From: CAURNT01 sp963539215
GTDB lineage: Bacteria > Fusobacteriota > Fusobacteriia > Fusobacteriales > Leptotrichiaceae
Direction: 5' to 3'
Length of the DNA: 64,000 bases
NCBI GenBank assembly: GCA_963539215.1
Contig: CAUTJT010000002.1
Location: 144,059 to 208,058, forward strand
Both the position numbers and the translations under genes were made by a program. Under the pieces are notes generated by a model. The model searched no databases. It had not been told where the DNA came from and was given only the letters and a program-made list of their open reading frames with translations. Positions within the stretch are counted from its first letter, which is position 1. Each line of letters starts with the position of its first letter. This document shows, in pieces, positions 35,779 through 44,998 of this stretch.

Positions 35779-38037
35779 TTACCAAACGTATTCAACGTTT
35801 AATTTACCTTTTCCTTCAACATTTCTTAAACCTTTATTGCTTCCTTCTAATGCAATTCCAAATTTAGCACTAACTTCAGGTTTGAATGTTACTTTACCAT
35901 ATTTAATTGTAGCATTAACACTTGGTGTAACATCTAAAATATGTTTAGTTCCATATGTAGTAAATCTTGCTTTTTCTTTATCTATATCTCTTTGATTTTT
36001 AGCAATATAGTCAACTACTGTTTTTTCTTTTGAAGTTTCAAAGTTATCTTTAACTAATCTATTCATTCCTTCTTTATTTCTTTCAAATTCAGTTTTTGAT
36101 AAGTTATATAGATAATCTGTATCAAGTCCTGCTCCTATAGAGTAATTAGAATTTATAGCATATTCTACATTAGTTTTTAATTCAACTTCACCTTTATGTT
36201 CTTTAGTTAAATCTCCTTCAAATGGTTTAACAAAGCTTCCATAATATCTTCCTAATAATTCAGCACTTGTTGACCATGCTTCTTTTGTATATCCTAATTT
36301 AAATGCAAGTTCAGAACCTACATATGAATTTTGCTTAGCCTTATTTTCAAAAGCAAATTTATCATCTTTACGTAATACCAATTTATCATATAGTCCAAAT
36401 TCACCAAAGTTATCAAATCTAGTAGTTAAATCAAATTCTCCTAATTTTTGTTGGTAACTATTATTAAATACTACATCAACAAATTGGTTAACTTTAGGAA
36501 GTAAAGAATTTCCTGGATCTACATCTAATCTATAACGTACATCTAATGCATTATTTAAATTAGATGAAGCATAATTAACTCCAAGTCCTGTAACTAATTG
36601 ATTTTTAACTTTAGACATTCCATATTCATTATTTTTAGCTTTAATTTCACCAAATTTAATAGCAAACTTGTCATCTAAAACTCCATTTACTTTAAATCCA
36701 TTATTAAATCTATATTCTAATTTATTATTTGTTTCAAATTCGTTGTATAAGTCTTTAACTACTACTTCTACTTCTGGTTTAAAGTAGCTTGGTTTTCTAC
36801 TTGTTTTACCTTGTGCTTTTAATAAGTATGTAGTATTTTTATTCTTAGTAAATGCAGTCCAATTAGAATTTTCATATTTAACATCAAATACTACAGATGG
36901 TACATGTAATAATAATCCTATATTTTCTTTATATATGATTTTTGATTTACTATCAGTAATACTCTTACCTTCTTTAAGAGGTATATTACTTACTTCCGCG
37001 TTATAATTTAATCCAAGTTTTACTTCAAGATCTTTAACACCAGTATATTTAAATTCATTTTCTACTCCTACTTTGTATGCTCTTTCACTTACAGCATTAG
37101 AATTTGAAGGTGTTTTTTCAAGTACTGTATATAGATCAAATAATGGTTTAGTAGATACGCTAAATCCGTTGCTTTCTACACCTAATTTAACATTCCCTTT
37201 TAATCTTCCACCATATTTGAAGTTATTTTCTATACTACTATCATCAAATAATTTAGTTTCAACATCAGTAACTTTAACTAAATCTTTAACATCTCCTATT
37301 GTATGATCTAATTCACCTGATACATTAAATATTCCTAATTGTGTTCCTGCTTTAACAAAATTTTCAACTCTGTTGTATAAAACAGGTCTACTTATTAAAG
37401 GTGTTCCATCTTGTTTTAAAGTTTCTCTATTTTTTAAGTTATATATACTTCCTAATGAATAATTGAAGTTATCTGCTTTTCCATTTACTATAGCTGATAA
37501 TAATAATTTATCATTTGAATTTATTGTATATTTATCAGTTCCTACATTTTCTTCTTTTTCAGTTTCAAATACATATCCATTTTCTTTATAAAAATCTAAT
37601 TTATCTTGCTCTTTATAATCTTGTTCTAATTCTTTTCTTTTTGCATAGCTCCATACATTTTTTGCACTTAAGCTGTTTTTAAATGCTTCTTCAACTGCTA
37701 AATAATCTTTATTTTGATCAGCATATATTGTATTTAAAATTAAGTTTGAGTTATTTCCTATTTTAGTGTCTACTCTAGCTCCTATATATGCTTGATTTTT
37801 ATCTTTGTATTTTAATCCTGTAAATAAAGTTACATCTTTATTTTCATCTAAATAGAATCCTAAATCTAATTGTCCTTTTAAAGGTACTTTAGCTTTACCT
37901 AATTGTACATTTCCAGTACTATCTTTAGTAACTTCATTTTCAGTTTTTACTTCTCCATTAAATTTTAAATACCCTGTTACATTTGAGAATGAAACAACAG
38001 TATTTAGTGCCAATAATCCTAAAATATATTTTTTCAT
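35779..38037 (-). CDS. Outer-membrane beta-barrel protein
   Basis: 752 residues. N-terminal signal peptide MKKYILGLLALNTVVSFSNV, then regularly spaced short strands with alternating polar and hydrophobic residues and frequent Asn/Tyr/Lys turns. The end GKGKLNVEYVW terminates in an aromatic residue as in BAM-inserted barrels. Size suggests a large porin or adhesin-like barrel. Function unknown. It has its own promoter with near-consensus boxes. The C-terminal 95 residues are paralogous to the end of the chimeric ORF at 38193-39056. Confidence 0.8.
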   Translation of the reverse strand: MKKYILGLLALNTVVSFSNVTGYLKFNGEVKTENEVTKDSTGNVQLGKAKVPLKGQLDLGFYLDENKDVTLFTGLKYKDKNQAYIGARVDTKIGNNSNLILNTIYADQNKDYLAVEEAFKNSLSAKNVWSYAKRKELEQDYKEQDKLDFYKENGYVFETEKEENVGTDKYTINSNDKLLLSAIVNGKADNFNYSLGSIYNLKNRETLKQDGTPLISRPVLYNRVENFVKAGTQLGIFNVSGELDHTIGDVKDLVKVTDVETKLFDDSSIENNFKYGGRLKGNVKLGVESNGFSVSTKPLFDLYTVLEKTPSNSNAVSERAYKVGVENEFKYTGVKDLEVKLGLNYNAEVSNIPLKEGKSITDSKSKIIYKENIGLLLHVPSVVFDVKYENSNWTAFTKNKNTTYLLKAQGKTSRKPSYFKPEVEVVVKDLYNEFETNNKLEYRFNNGFKVNGVLDDKFAIKFGEIKAKNNEYGMSKVKNQLVTGLGVNYASSNLNNALDVRYRLDVDPGNSLLPKVNQFVDVVFNNSYQQKLGEFDLTTRFDNFGEFGLYDKLVLRKDDKFAFENKAKQNSYVGSELAFKLGYTKEAWSTSAELLGRYYGSFVKPFEGDLTKEHKGEVELKTNVEYAINSNYSIGAGLDTDYLYNLSKTEFERNKEGMNRLVKDNFETSKEKTVVDYIAKNQRDIDKEKARFTTYGTKHILDVTPSVNATIKYGKVTFKPEVSAKFGIALEGSNKGLRNVEGKGKLNVEYVW

Positions 38038-38066
38038 ACTTTTCCTCCCTAACTATTTTCAAGTAT

Positions 38067-38095
38067 ATTTTATCAACGTTTTTTATTATTGTCAA
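38067..38095 (-). promoter_or_regulatory. Promoter of the outer-membrane protein gene
   Basis: Minus strand TTGACA (38090-38095), 17 bases, TAAAAT (38067-38072); GGGAGG RBS downstream. A 14-base palindrome TTTGTATATACAAA (38127-38140) lies about 30 bases upstream of the -35 box and may bind a regulator. Confidence 0.7.
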
Positions 38096-38157
38096 CTTTT
38101 TTATTTATTTTAGCCAAATTAGCTATTTTGTATATACAAATATATATTTTTGTAAAT

Positions 38158-38181
38158 AAAAAGACCTCATTTCTGAGGTCT
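38158..38181 (-). terminator. Terminator of the chimeric ORF
   Basis: Perfect stem AGACCTCA-TTTC-TGAGGTCT (38162-38181), followed on the minus strand by TTTTATTTAC. It lies 11 bases after the chimeric gene stop. Confidence 0.8.
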
Positions 38182-38192
38182 AATCATATATA

Positions 38193-39056
38193 TTACCACA
38201 TATATTCTACGTTTAATTTACCTTTAACTTCAATATTAGTTAATCTAAATAAATCAGATTTTAATCCAAATCCAAATTTAGCACTAACTTCAGGTTTAAC
38301 TGTTACTTTACCATATTTTAATTCAGCATTTACTTTAGGTATTACATCTAATATATGTAAGTTGCTATCTTCCAATCTTGTTAATTCTTTAAGAATATCT
38401 TTTGGTTTAGCGTAGATATAATCCTCTACTGATTTTTCTACTGAAGTTTTGAAGTTATCTTTCATCAATCTGTTGATTCCTTCTTCAGTAGAATCATCAT
38501 TTTCTATATATTTTGAATCTCTTTTTACCCTATTTTGAACGTGTTGATAAACTATTTTTATATCTGATATCTTATAATTTCTATAATCCTGACATTTATA
38601 ACAATAACAGAATAAATAAGATCTACCTTCTTGTTCGTATGCTTTTATAAAATAAGGATCAACTCTTCTTACTTTACCATGATATTTTATACTTATTTGT
38701 TTTTCAAAATTGATTGCATTTTCTATTGGAGAAAATATATCTTGAAAAATTATTTTCTCTCTTGTAGTCCTCAAATTATTTATATAATTAATAAATAAAC
38801 TTCTGATAAAATCAGAGATCGTTTCAAATTCTCTTCTTTTTAATTCATCCATAAATATATCATCATTATATTTATCTAAATTAAACTGTAATATTTTAGT
38901 CGTTTCTCTTTCAAAATTAATAGAAATTATTTTTTTATCTAAATAATATTTGAAAATTCTATTCCCTATACCTCTAGCTTCTATATCAAAATAATCAGAA
39001 TCTGAAATAATAATATTGTGAACAAATTCTAGCAAATTTGATCTTACTTTAATCAT
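38193..39056 (-). CDS. Chimera: WYL-like protein joined to C-terminal end of an outer-membrane barrel
   Basis: 287 residues from the ATG at 39056 (GAGAGG RBS seven bases before; the upstream TTG is rejected). Residues about 1-185 are soluble, without signal peptide, and contain a WYL-like core: QISIKYHGKVRRVDPYFIKAY followed by SYLFCYCYKCQDYRNYKISDI. From about residue 190 the sequence turns into a paralog of the end of the 35779-38037 barrel: EEGINRLMKDNFKTSVEK, LKYGKVTVKPEVSAKFGFGL and KGKLNVEYMW match NKEGMNRLVKDNFETS, IKYGKVTFKPEVSAKFGIAL and KGKLNVEYVW. A deletion joining a regulator-type gene to a barrel gene explains it. Whether it is a functional protein or a relic is open. Confidence 0.75.
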   Translation of the reverse strand: MIKVRSNLLEFVHNIIISDSDYFDIEARGIGNRIFKYYLDKKIISINFERETTKILQFNLDKYNDDIFMDELKRREFETISDFIRSLFINYINNLRTTREKIIFQDIFSPIENAINFEKQISIKYHGKVRRVDPYFIKAYEQEGRSYLFCYCYKCQDYRNYKISDIKIVYQHVQNRVKRDSKYIENDDSTEEGINRLMKDNFKTSVEKSVEDYIYAKPKDILKELTRLEDSNLHILDVIPKVNAELKYGKVTVKPEVSAKFGFGLKSDLFRLTNIEVKGKLNVEYMW

Positions 39057-39562
39057 AACAATGCCTCTCAACGATTTAATTCTTGTATAAATTTCACCAT
39101 TTTACCCTTTTATAAACAAGGAATGATTCATTTAAATAAATATTACCTTTTAAAATTTTATATCCTTATTAAAAAAGGATTTTTTTTAATTTTAAAAAAT
39201 TTTATAGTTCCCTATCATTTTAAATTTTAAAAATATTTTTAATCTTTTCCGTATAGTATACCCCACCATATATAAAATTAGTAACTGTTTACATTATAAT
39301 ATATTTATTTCAATCATAAACTATAATATTTGTTAAAATAATATATTAATTCGACCTAAAGAATATAGATAAATTAATATATAATTAAGAATAATAAAAC
39401 AATAGTTAAATCTATTGTATTTTTAAATTACAAAAAAAGTATCTAATAAAGACTTTTATTAAAACTATATACAAATTATAGTTTTAAAGTTCTAAATTAA
39501 ATACTTTTTTATTTAAAATATATTTATCTAACTTTTTATAACTTTCACCTCTTAATTAACAG
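39057..39562. other. Noncoding stretch rich in inverted repeats
   Basis: About 500 bases without a supportable gene. Visible structures: ATCCTT...AAGGAT followed by eight T (39162-39188, plus strand); ACAATAG...CTATTGT (39399-39418) followed by ATTTTT; and a nested structure with an outer arm AAAAAAGTAT (39433-39442 with 39501-39510) around an inner 11-base stem TTAAAACTATA (39459-39469 with 39477-39487). The nested structure lies just past the pgmB stop and may end that operon. The rest looks like decayed sequence. Confidence 0.5.
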
Positions 39563-40207
39563 TTATAAAAATTTTAATAATTCTTCTATTTTTTCTATAT
39601 TATACTTAGGAATTTGTAATATATTTTCTGCTTTACCTCTTAAATTATATCCAACTGTTATAGTTCCTAATACATTACCAGCCTCTATACCTACTCTTGC
39701 ATCTTCAACTATTATACAACTATGTGCTTCTTGTTTTATCATTTCTATAGATTTTTTATAAATTTCAGGGTTAGGTTTACTATTCTCTATTTGATTCCCG
39801 TCAATTATAGCATCAAAAAGATTTATTATTCCTAACTTTTCAAGTATAATCTTAGCATTTTTACTAGATGAGCCTATAGCTATCTTAATCCCTTTTTCTT
39901 TTAATTTTTTCAATGTATATACTACATTTTCATCTAAATCTTTTTCAGTCATTTCATTTAATAATTCAAGATAATATTCATTCTTTTCTTTAAGAATTTT
40001 TTGTATTTCTTGTTCATCCATCTTCTTTTTATTAACTTTAAGGATTACTTCTAAACTATCTCTTCTACTTATACCTCTAAGATTATGATTTATTTCTTCA
40101 TCAAAATATAATTTTAGTTTTTTAGAAATTTTATTCCAAGCTTTAAAGTGATAGACATCTGTATGACATATTACTCCATCTAAATCAAATATAACTCCTT
40201 TAATCAC
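39563..40207 (-). CDS. pgmB: Beta-phosphoglucomutase (HAD family)
   Basis: 214 residues starting at a GTG codon six bases after AGGAAG. Motifs: GVIFDLDGVICHTDVYHFKAW (HAD nucleophile and the cap His), GISRRDSLEVIL (cap substrate loop), IGSSSKN and VVEDARVGIEAG. It converts beta-glucose-1-phosphate to glucose-6-phosphate. It fits the GH65 phosphorylase two genes upstream, which produces beta-glucose-1-phosphate. It overlaps the DMT transporter gene by 8 bases. Confidence 0.92.
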   Translation of the reverse strand: MIKGVIFDLDGVICHTDVYHFKAWNKISKKLKLYFDEEINHNLRGISRRDSLEVILKVNKKKMDEQEIQKILKEKNEYYLELLNEMTEKDLDENVVYTLKKLKEKGIKIAIGSSSKNAKIILEKLGIINLFDAIIDGNQIENSKPNPEIYKKSIEMIKQEAHSCIIVEDARVGIEAGNVLGTITVGYNLRGKAENILQIPKYNIEKIEELLKFL

Positions 40208-41066
40208 TTTTTTCTTCCTTTCTTACTATCATAATAGAAGAATATGTTATTAACATTCCTCCTATGATAATATTTAAAGTTAATTTATCTATTCCCAAAA
40301 TTATGGAAAAAACAGTTGCAAATAAACACTCTAATGATAATATAGTTCCAGTGCTTATTGAATCTATATATTTTTGAGCATATGTTTGCAATAAATAACA
40401 AAGACATGTACTAAATGCTCCTAAATACACTATACTTAGTATACCTCTATCAAAATTAATAATTATTTTTTCGTTAAATATTAATAATATCGTAGATATC
40501 ATACCTGCAATAAATAATTGTACAAAATTAACTTTTATAGGATCTAAATTTTTTAAATTTAAATCCAAATATACAACTTGTAATGCAAAAAATATTGCAG
40601 ATATCAACGTCAATAAATCTCCTATTCTAAATTCAAATTTTTTACCGTTAAGATTCAATATAAATACTCCTATAATCATTACTAAAGTTAATAAAAAAAC
40701 GTAATTTTTAGGTTTCTTTTTACTTATTTCCCATAGTATAAATGGTATCATAACAATATTTGTAGCTGTAAAAAATGCAACATTAGAAACATTCGTGTAT
40801 TTTTGTCCTAAAGTTTGGAAATAAAAAGCCAAAAATATAAAAATACCTGAAAAAAATCCAGTTTTAAATTCAGATTTACTCAGTCTTTTAAGTTTTGTAT
40901 TAAATATCAATAAATTTAATAAAGTTGCAACTATAAATCTAAAAGACATAATATTTAATGTACTATATCCTCCATCAATAGCATATTCAACTGCTATGAA
41001 TCCACTCCCCCAAATAATAACCACTATCAACAATAATATTTTTGGATTAAATAACGCCTTTTTCAT
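40200..41066 (-). CDS. EamA/DMT-family transporter
   Basis: 288 residues, ten membrane helices in two EamA repeats. It starts MKKALFNPKILLLIVVIIWGSGFIAVEYA, a typical DMT N-terminus. Its start lies 20 bases inside the end of the GH65 gene and it has only a weak RBS, so it is translated from the same message. The substrate is unknown. Presence inside a sugar operon hints at export or exchange of a pathway product such as an aglycone or amino acid; this is a guess. Confidence 0.85.
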   Translation of the reverse strand: MKKALFNPKILLLIVVIIWGSGFIAVEYAIDGGYSTLNIMSFRFIVATLLNLLIFNTKLKRLSKSEFKTGFFSGIFIFLAFYFQTLGQKYTNVSNVAFFTATNIVMIPFILWEISKKKPKNYVFLLTLVMIIGVFILNLNGKKFEFRIGDLLTLISAIFFALQVVYLDLNLKNLDPIKVNFVQLFIAGMISTILLIFNEKIIINFDRGILSIVYLGAFSTCLCYLLQTYAQKYIDSISTGTILSLECLFATVFSIILGIDKLTLNIIIGGMLITYSSIMIVRKEEKSD

Positions 41067-43257
41067 AAATTTCTACTTTCTCTTTATCAATTTTTATATT
41101 ATATATCTTTTTATTATTAACTAAACTAAATTTAAGTAAATCTAATTCTTTAGGAAGTTTAGGATTAACTTTTATTTCTCCATTTTCAATTTTAAGACCC
41201 GCAAATCCATAAATTATAGTTTGCCATGTTCCTCCGCTTGATGCAGCATGCATTCCTTCTTTAAGATTTCCTTGATTATTATCATAATCAACAAATAATG
41301 AACGTTTAAAATATTCATAACCTTTTTCAACTTTACCTTGTCTTATTCCAACTATACTATATACACTAGGACTAAGAGAAGATCTATGTAATGTTCTTTT
41401 TTCATAATAATCAAAATTAATATTTTTAACTTTTTCACTAAATTTATTAGGAAATAAGAATATAGCCATTATTACATCCGCCTGTTTAAGTATTGTGGTT
41501 CTATCTCTTTGTACATTCTTAAGTTCAATAGGTAGAAGCGGCATATTATTAACATCATAATCTACTATAGGTACATCAATCAAATTAAAATATCCTTCAA
41601 ATTGTTCTATTATTCCCTCCATATTAGGTATATATATTTTTTCTATTATTCCATTTATTTGATCAACTAATCCTTTTTCTTCAAATAATATTTCCTTAGC
41701 TAATTCTAAATGCCATTTAACTAAAAAATTAGTATAAAAATTATTTTTAATATCTTCATGCCATTCATCAGGACCAGTAACATTGGTTAATTCATAAATA
41801 TCTTTAGACCTATTATATTCCAGTCTCGACAACCAATATATCGATGTTTCATAAAGAATTTCTTTGAATTTTTCAAAATATTCTTCATCACCTGTATGTA
41901 AATAATAATTATAACCACCATATATTATATCTGATGTAACATGTATCTCTTGTTTTGCAACAGTACACTCGTAACATGACCCATCATATTCTATGGTCCA
42001 ATCTGGACATTCCTCATCTCCTGTATCTGCTGATTCCCAAGGAAATCTTGCACCTAAATACCCAAACTTTTTAGCATTTCTCTTTGCACCATCTAACATT
42101 TCATATCTATACTCAACTAAATTTTTAGCTATTTCTGGAAAAATAGTTATAAAGAAAGGAAGAGTAAATAATTCAGTATCCCAAAAAGCATGCCCTCCAT
42201 ATTCTTCTCCATGTAATAATTTAGCACCAATATTCGTCTTATTACTATTCGGATCTGGTGTACTCATAAGATGAAAAATATTAAATCTAAGCGCATTTTG
42301 AACTTTTTCATCTCCTTTTATTTCTATATCTGCTCTTTCCCACATATTTAGATATATTTCTTTATGAAGTTTAAACTCTTCTTCAAATCCTCTACTCATC
42401 AAATCAGATAATTCTTTTTCAGATTGTTTTAATATTTTATTACTATCATTACCATTCTTAACACTTACATATTTTTCTATAATATATGTATTATTTTCAG
42501 TTACATTAACATCAAAAAATTCTACAGCATATTCACCATATGATTTATTTACATATTTTGTTTCTAATAATTCTCCATTTTCATACAAAACATTAATTTT
42601 AGAACTAGTTACTATATTTAATCCAAAATCATTCGTACTAGTTTTAACGTATATACCACCATTAGTTGATAAATTTTCTATTTCTTTAACTTTATAGTGT
42701 TTTACTCTAAATCTAGGTACATCTATAAAATTAGTTATAGAAGCATCTATAATATTTTCAAATTCTAAATTTCCACTATAATTAAGAGGTTTTATATATA
42801 CTCTAAAAATCCCACTCTCTGGTGTATTTCTACTAAGCATGTGTATACTTTCTATAAGTGTTTCATCTCCTTTACTAGATACATTAATATATCTTTTGAC
42901 CACTATACCATTTTTCATATCAAGAACCCTAACATATCCTTTAATATATTTAGTTATCTCAGGTCCCATAGGTTCAGTATCTTTATATATATTAAGTAAA
43001 TTCCAATTAGGTAAATTAACCAATTCTCTCTGTAACGCGTTATTTCTATCAAATACACCATGCATATAATTAGCAGGGAGAGATTTTTGTATAAATCCTT
43101 CAAAATGCGAACCCCTAAGTCCAAGTCTTCCACTTGCTAAAGTAAATCTTGTTTCATTATTTATTACTTCATTTTTATTATAGTCATTTTCTATATACAA
43201 CCACTCATCATCTGATATATATTTACTAATTGCATCAGAAAAAATATTTCTTATCAT
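41047..43257 (-). CDS. GH65 family disaccharide phosphorylase
   Basis: 736 residues. N-terminal beta-sandwich with FTLASGRLGLRGSHFEG, (alpha/alpha)6 barrel with GGHAFWDTELFTLPF and GARFPWESADTGDEECP, the catalytic acid in VTGPDEWHE (Glu498), and the phosphate-binding HAASSGGTWQ near the end. GH65 enzymes split alpha-glucosyl disaccharides with phosphate (maltose, trehalose, kojibiose, nigerose and others) to give beta-glucose-1-phosphate. The full Trp-Glu-Ser-Ala-Asp-Thr-Gly block recalls kojibiose/nigerose types, but linkage specificity cannot be decided. PgmB in the operon consumes the product. Confidence 0.9.
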   Translation of the reverse strand: MIRNIFSDAISKYISDDEWLYIENDYNKNEVINNETRFTLASGRLGLRGSHFEGFIQKSLPANYMHGVFDRNNALQRELVNLPNWNLLNIYKDTEPMGPEITKYIKGYVRVLDMKNGIVVKRYINVSSKGDETLIESIHMLSRNTPESGIFRVYIKPLNYSGNLEFENIIDASITNFIDVPRFRVKHYKVKEIENLSTNGGIYVKTSTNDFGLNIVTSSKINVLYENGELLETKYVNKSYGEYAVEFFDVNVTENNTYIIEKYVSVKNGNDSNKILKQSEKELSDLMSRGFEEEFKLHKEIYLNMWERADIEIKGDEKVQNALRFNIFHLMSTPDPNSNKTNIGAKLLHGEEYGGHAFWDTELFTLPFFITIFPEIAKNLVEYRYEMLDGAKRNAKKFGYLGARFPWESADTGDEECPDWTIEYDGSCYECTVAKQEIHVTSDIIYGGYNYYLHTGDEEYFEKFKEILYETSIYWLSRLEYNRSKDIYELTNVTGPDEWHEDIKNNFYTNFLVKWHLELAKEILFEEKGLVDQINGIIEKIYIPNMEGIIEQFEGYFNLIDVPIVDYDVNNMPLLPIELKNVQRDRTTILKQADVIMAIFLFPNKFSEKVKNINFDYYEKRTLHRSSLSPSVYSIVGIRQGKVEKGYEYFKRSLFVDYDNNQGNLKEGMHAASSGGTWQTIIYGFAGLKIENGEIKVNPKLPKELDLLKFSLVNNKKIYNIKIDKEKVEIYEKGVI

Positions 43258-44081
43258 TATCCTTTTACACCTCCGCTTATTCCATCAATAATATCCTTTT
43301 GTGCAAAGAAAAAAACAATTATTGGTGGTATACACATCAGCAAGCTAATACACATAGTTGGAACGATAGCATCACTATGCACCCCCTTAAATGAAGCAAG
43401 TCCTAAAGCCAAAGTATACTTATCTTGACTATTAATAAAAACTAAAGGTCCTAAATAATCATTCCAAACAACTATCATATTAAGAACTGCTACCAAGATC
43501 ACACTGGGTTTCATCATAGGTAAATATATTTTACTATATATTTGAAATTCATTTGCTCCATCAATCTTAGCTGCTTCTGCAAAATCTTTAGGAACTGTTT
43601 CCAAAAATTGCTTCAATAGATAAATATAATACGCTGATCCGAATAAAGCTGGAATTATTAAAGGTTTTAATGTATCTATCCAACCAAATAAATTAAATTG
43701 CATATATTGTGGAATAACAGTTACATCCCAAGGTAACATCATAGTAGCAAGCATAATACTAAATAATAACTTATCATATTTAAATTTAAATCTTGCAAAA
43801 CCATATGCAACTAAAGTTCCTGATATAACTTGCCCTATAGTAGTTAAAACCGTAACTATCATTGAATTTATTGCAAATTTATAAAAAGGCTGCATATGCC
43901 ATGCTTTTATAAAATTATAATATCCAAATTTTTCAGGTAAAAATTTTGGAGGATAACTAAATACTTCTGTTTCACTCTTAAGAGCACTTAATATCATCCA
44001 AATAAACGGGAATAGAAAGTATATCCCAATAATTATACAAAATACATATATTATTATAGTCCATTTTTTATCCAATCTCAT
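43257..44081 (-). CDS. Sugar ABC transporter permease, MalG type
   Basis: 274 residues, six helices, EAA loop AEAAKIDGANEFQIYSKIYLP and the DGISGGVKG tail typical of the CUT1 MalG side. It partners the MalF-type permease just upstream. The first base of GH65 overlaps its last base. No ATPase gene is in this operon. Confidence 0.92.
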   Translation of the reverse strand: MRLDKKWTIIIYVFCIIIGIYFLFPFIWMILSALKSETEVFSYPPKFLPEKFGYYNFIKAWHMQPFYKFAINSMIVTVLTTIGQVISGTLVAYGFARFKFKYDKLLFSIMLATMMLPWDVTVIPQYMQFNLFGWIDTLKPLIIPALFGSAYYIYLLKQFLETVPKDFAEAAKIDGANEFQIYSKIYLPMMKPSVILVAVLNMIVVWNDYLGPLVFINSQDKYTLALGLASFKGVHSDAIVPTMCISLLMCIPPIIVFFFAQKDIIDGISGGVKG

Positions 44082-44092
44082 ACTTCACACCT

Positions 44093-44977
44093 CTAATCCT
44101 TATTATCAGAATAATTAAATACCCATTTCTTTGATGTTTTAAACATAATACCAGTAATCATTAATATTAAAACAAACATTATCCATGCACTAGCTGAAGC
44201 ATAACCTAATCTAGATTTTTTAAATGCATTGTTATAAACAAAAAGTCCATACATATATGTAGAATTTAACGGCCCACCATTAGTTAATAACAATACTAAA
44301 GCTAAATTTTGCAATGCACCTATTATCGCTGTAACTGTATTAAATAATAAAGTTGGAGTTATTAATGGTAATGTTATTTTAAAAAATGTATTTATAGGCC
44401 CTGATCCATCTATTATAGAGGCTTCGTATATATCTACTGATATACCTTTAAGTGCTGTATAGAATACTAACATCATTGTACCAACTGTCCACCCCGATAC
44501 TATCACTAATGCAATAAGAGCCCATAATTCACTATTTAACCAATCTGGTCCCAATACATCAAACACACTCAATCCATAATTTAATATTCCAAATTCTGTA
44601 TTTAAAATCCAACCCCATATTATTGATACTGCAACACTTGAAACTACAGTTGGTAAATAGAATATAACTCTAAATACTGATATAAATTTTAAATTTTTTG
44701 ATATTAATACCGCTAAAATTAAAGCGATAATTATGTTAAAAGGAACAAAGAATAAGGTAAATTTAAAAGTTATATATAATGACTTATAGAACTGATCATC
44801 TTTTGTAAATAGTTCAACATAATTCCCTATACCAACAAATACTCTCTCCCCTATAACTGGCCAATCATAAAAACTCATAATAAAAGACATAACTAAGGGC
44901 CCTAGAATAAATAAAATCATTCCAATAAACCATGGTGCTATAAACAAATAAGGTATAACTTTTTCTTTTTTCTTCAT
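44093..44977 (-). CDS. Sugar ABC transporter permease, MalF type
   Basis: 294 residues, six helices, beginning KKKEKVIPYLFIAPWFIGM and with the EAA loop YEASIIDGSGPINTFFKITLP. Unlike MalF of the maltodextrin locus it has no N-terminal extension. It belongs to the CUT1 family for oligosaccharides. Twenty-one bases separate it from the binding-protein gene. Confidence 0.92.
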   Translation of the reverse strand: MKKKEKVIPYLFIAPWFIGMILFILGPLVMSFIMSFYDWPVIGERVFVGIGNYVELFTKDDQFYKSLYITFKFTLFFVPFNIIIALILAVLISKNLKFISVFRVIFYLPTVVSSVAVSIIWGWILNTEFGILNYGLSVFDVLGPDWLNSELWALIALVIVSGWTVGTMMLVFYTALKGISVDIYEASIIDGSGPINTFFKITLPLITPTLLFNTVTAIIGALQNLALVLLLTNGGPLNSTYMYGLFVYNNAFKKSRLGYASASAWIMFVLILMITGIMFKTSKKWVFNYSDNKD

Positions 44978-44998
44978 AATTATCGCCTCCTATTACAT

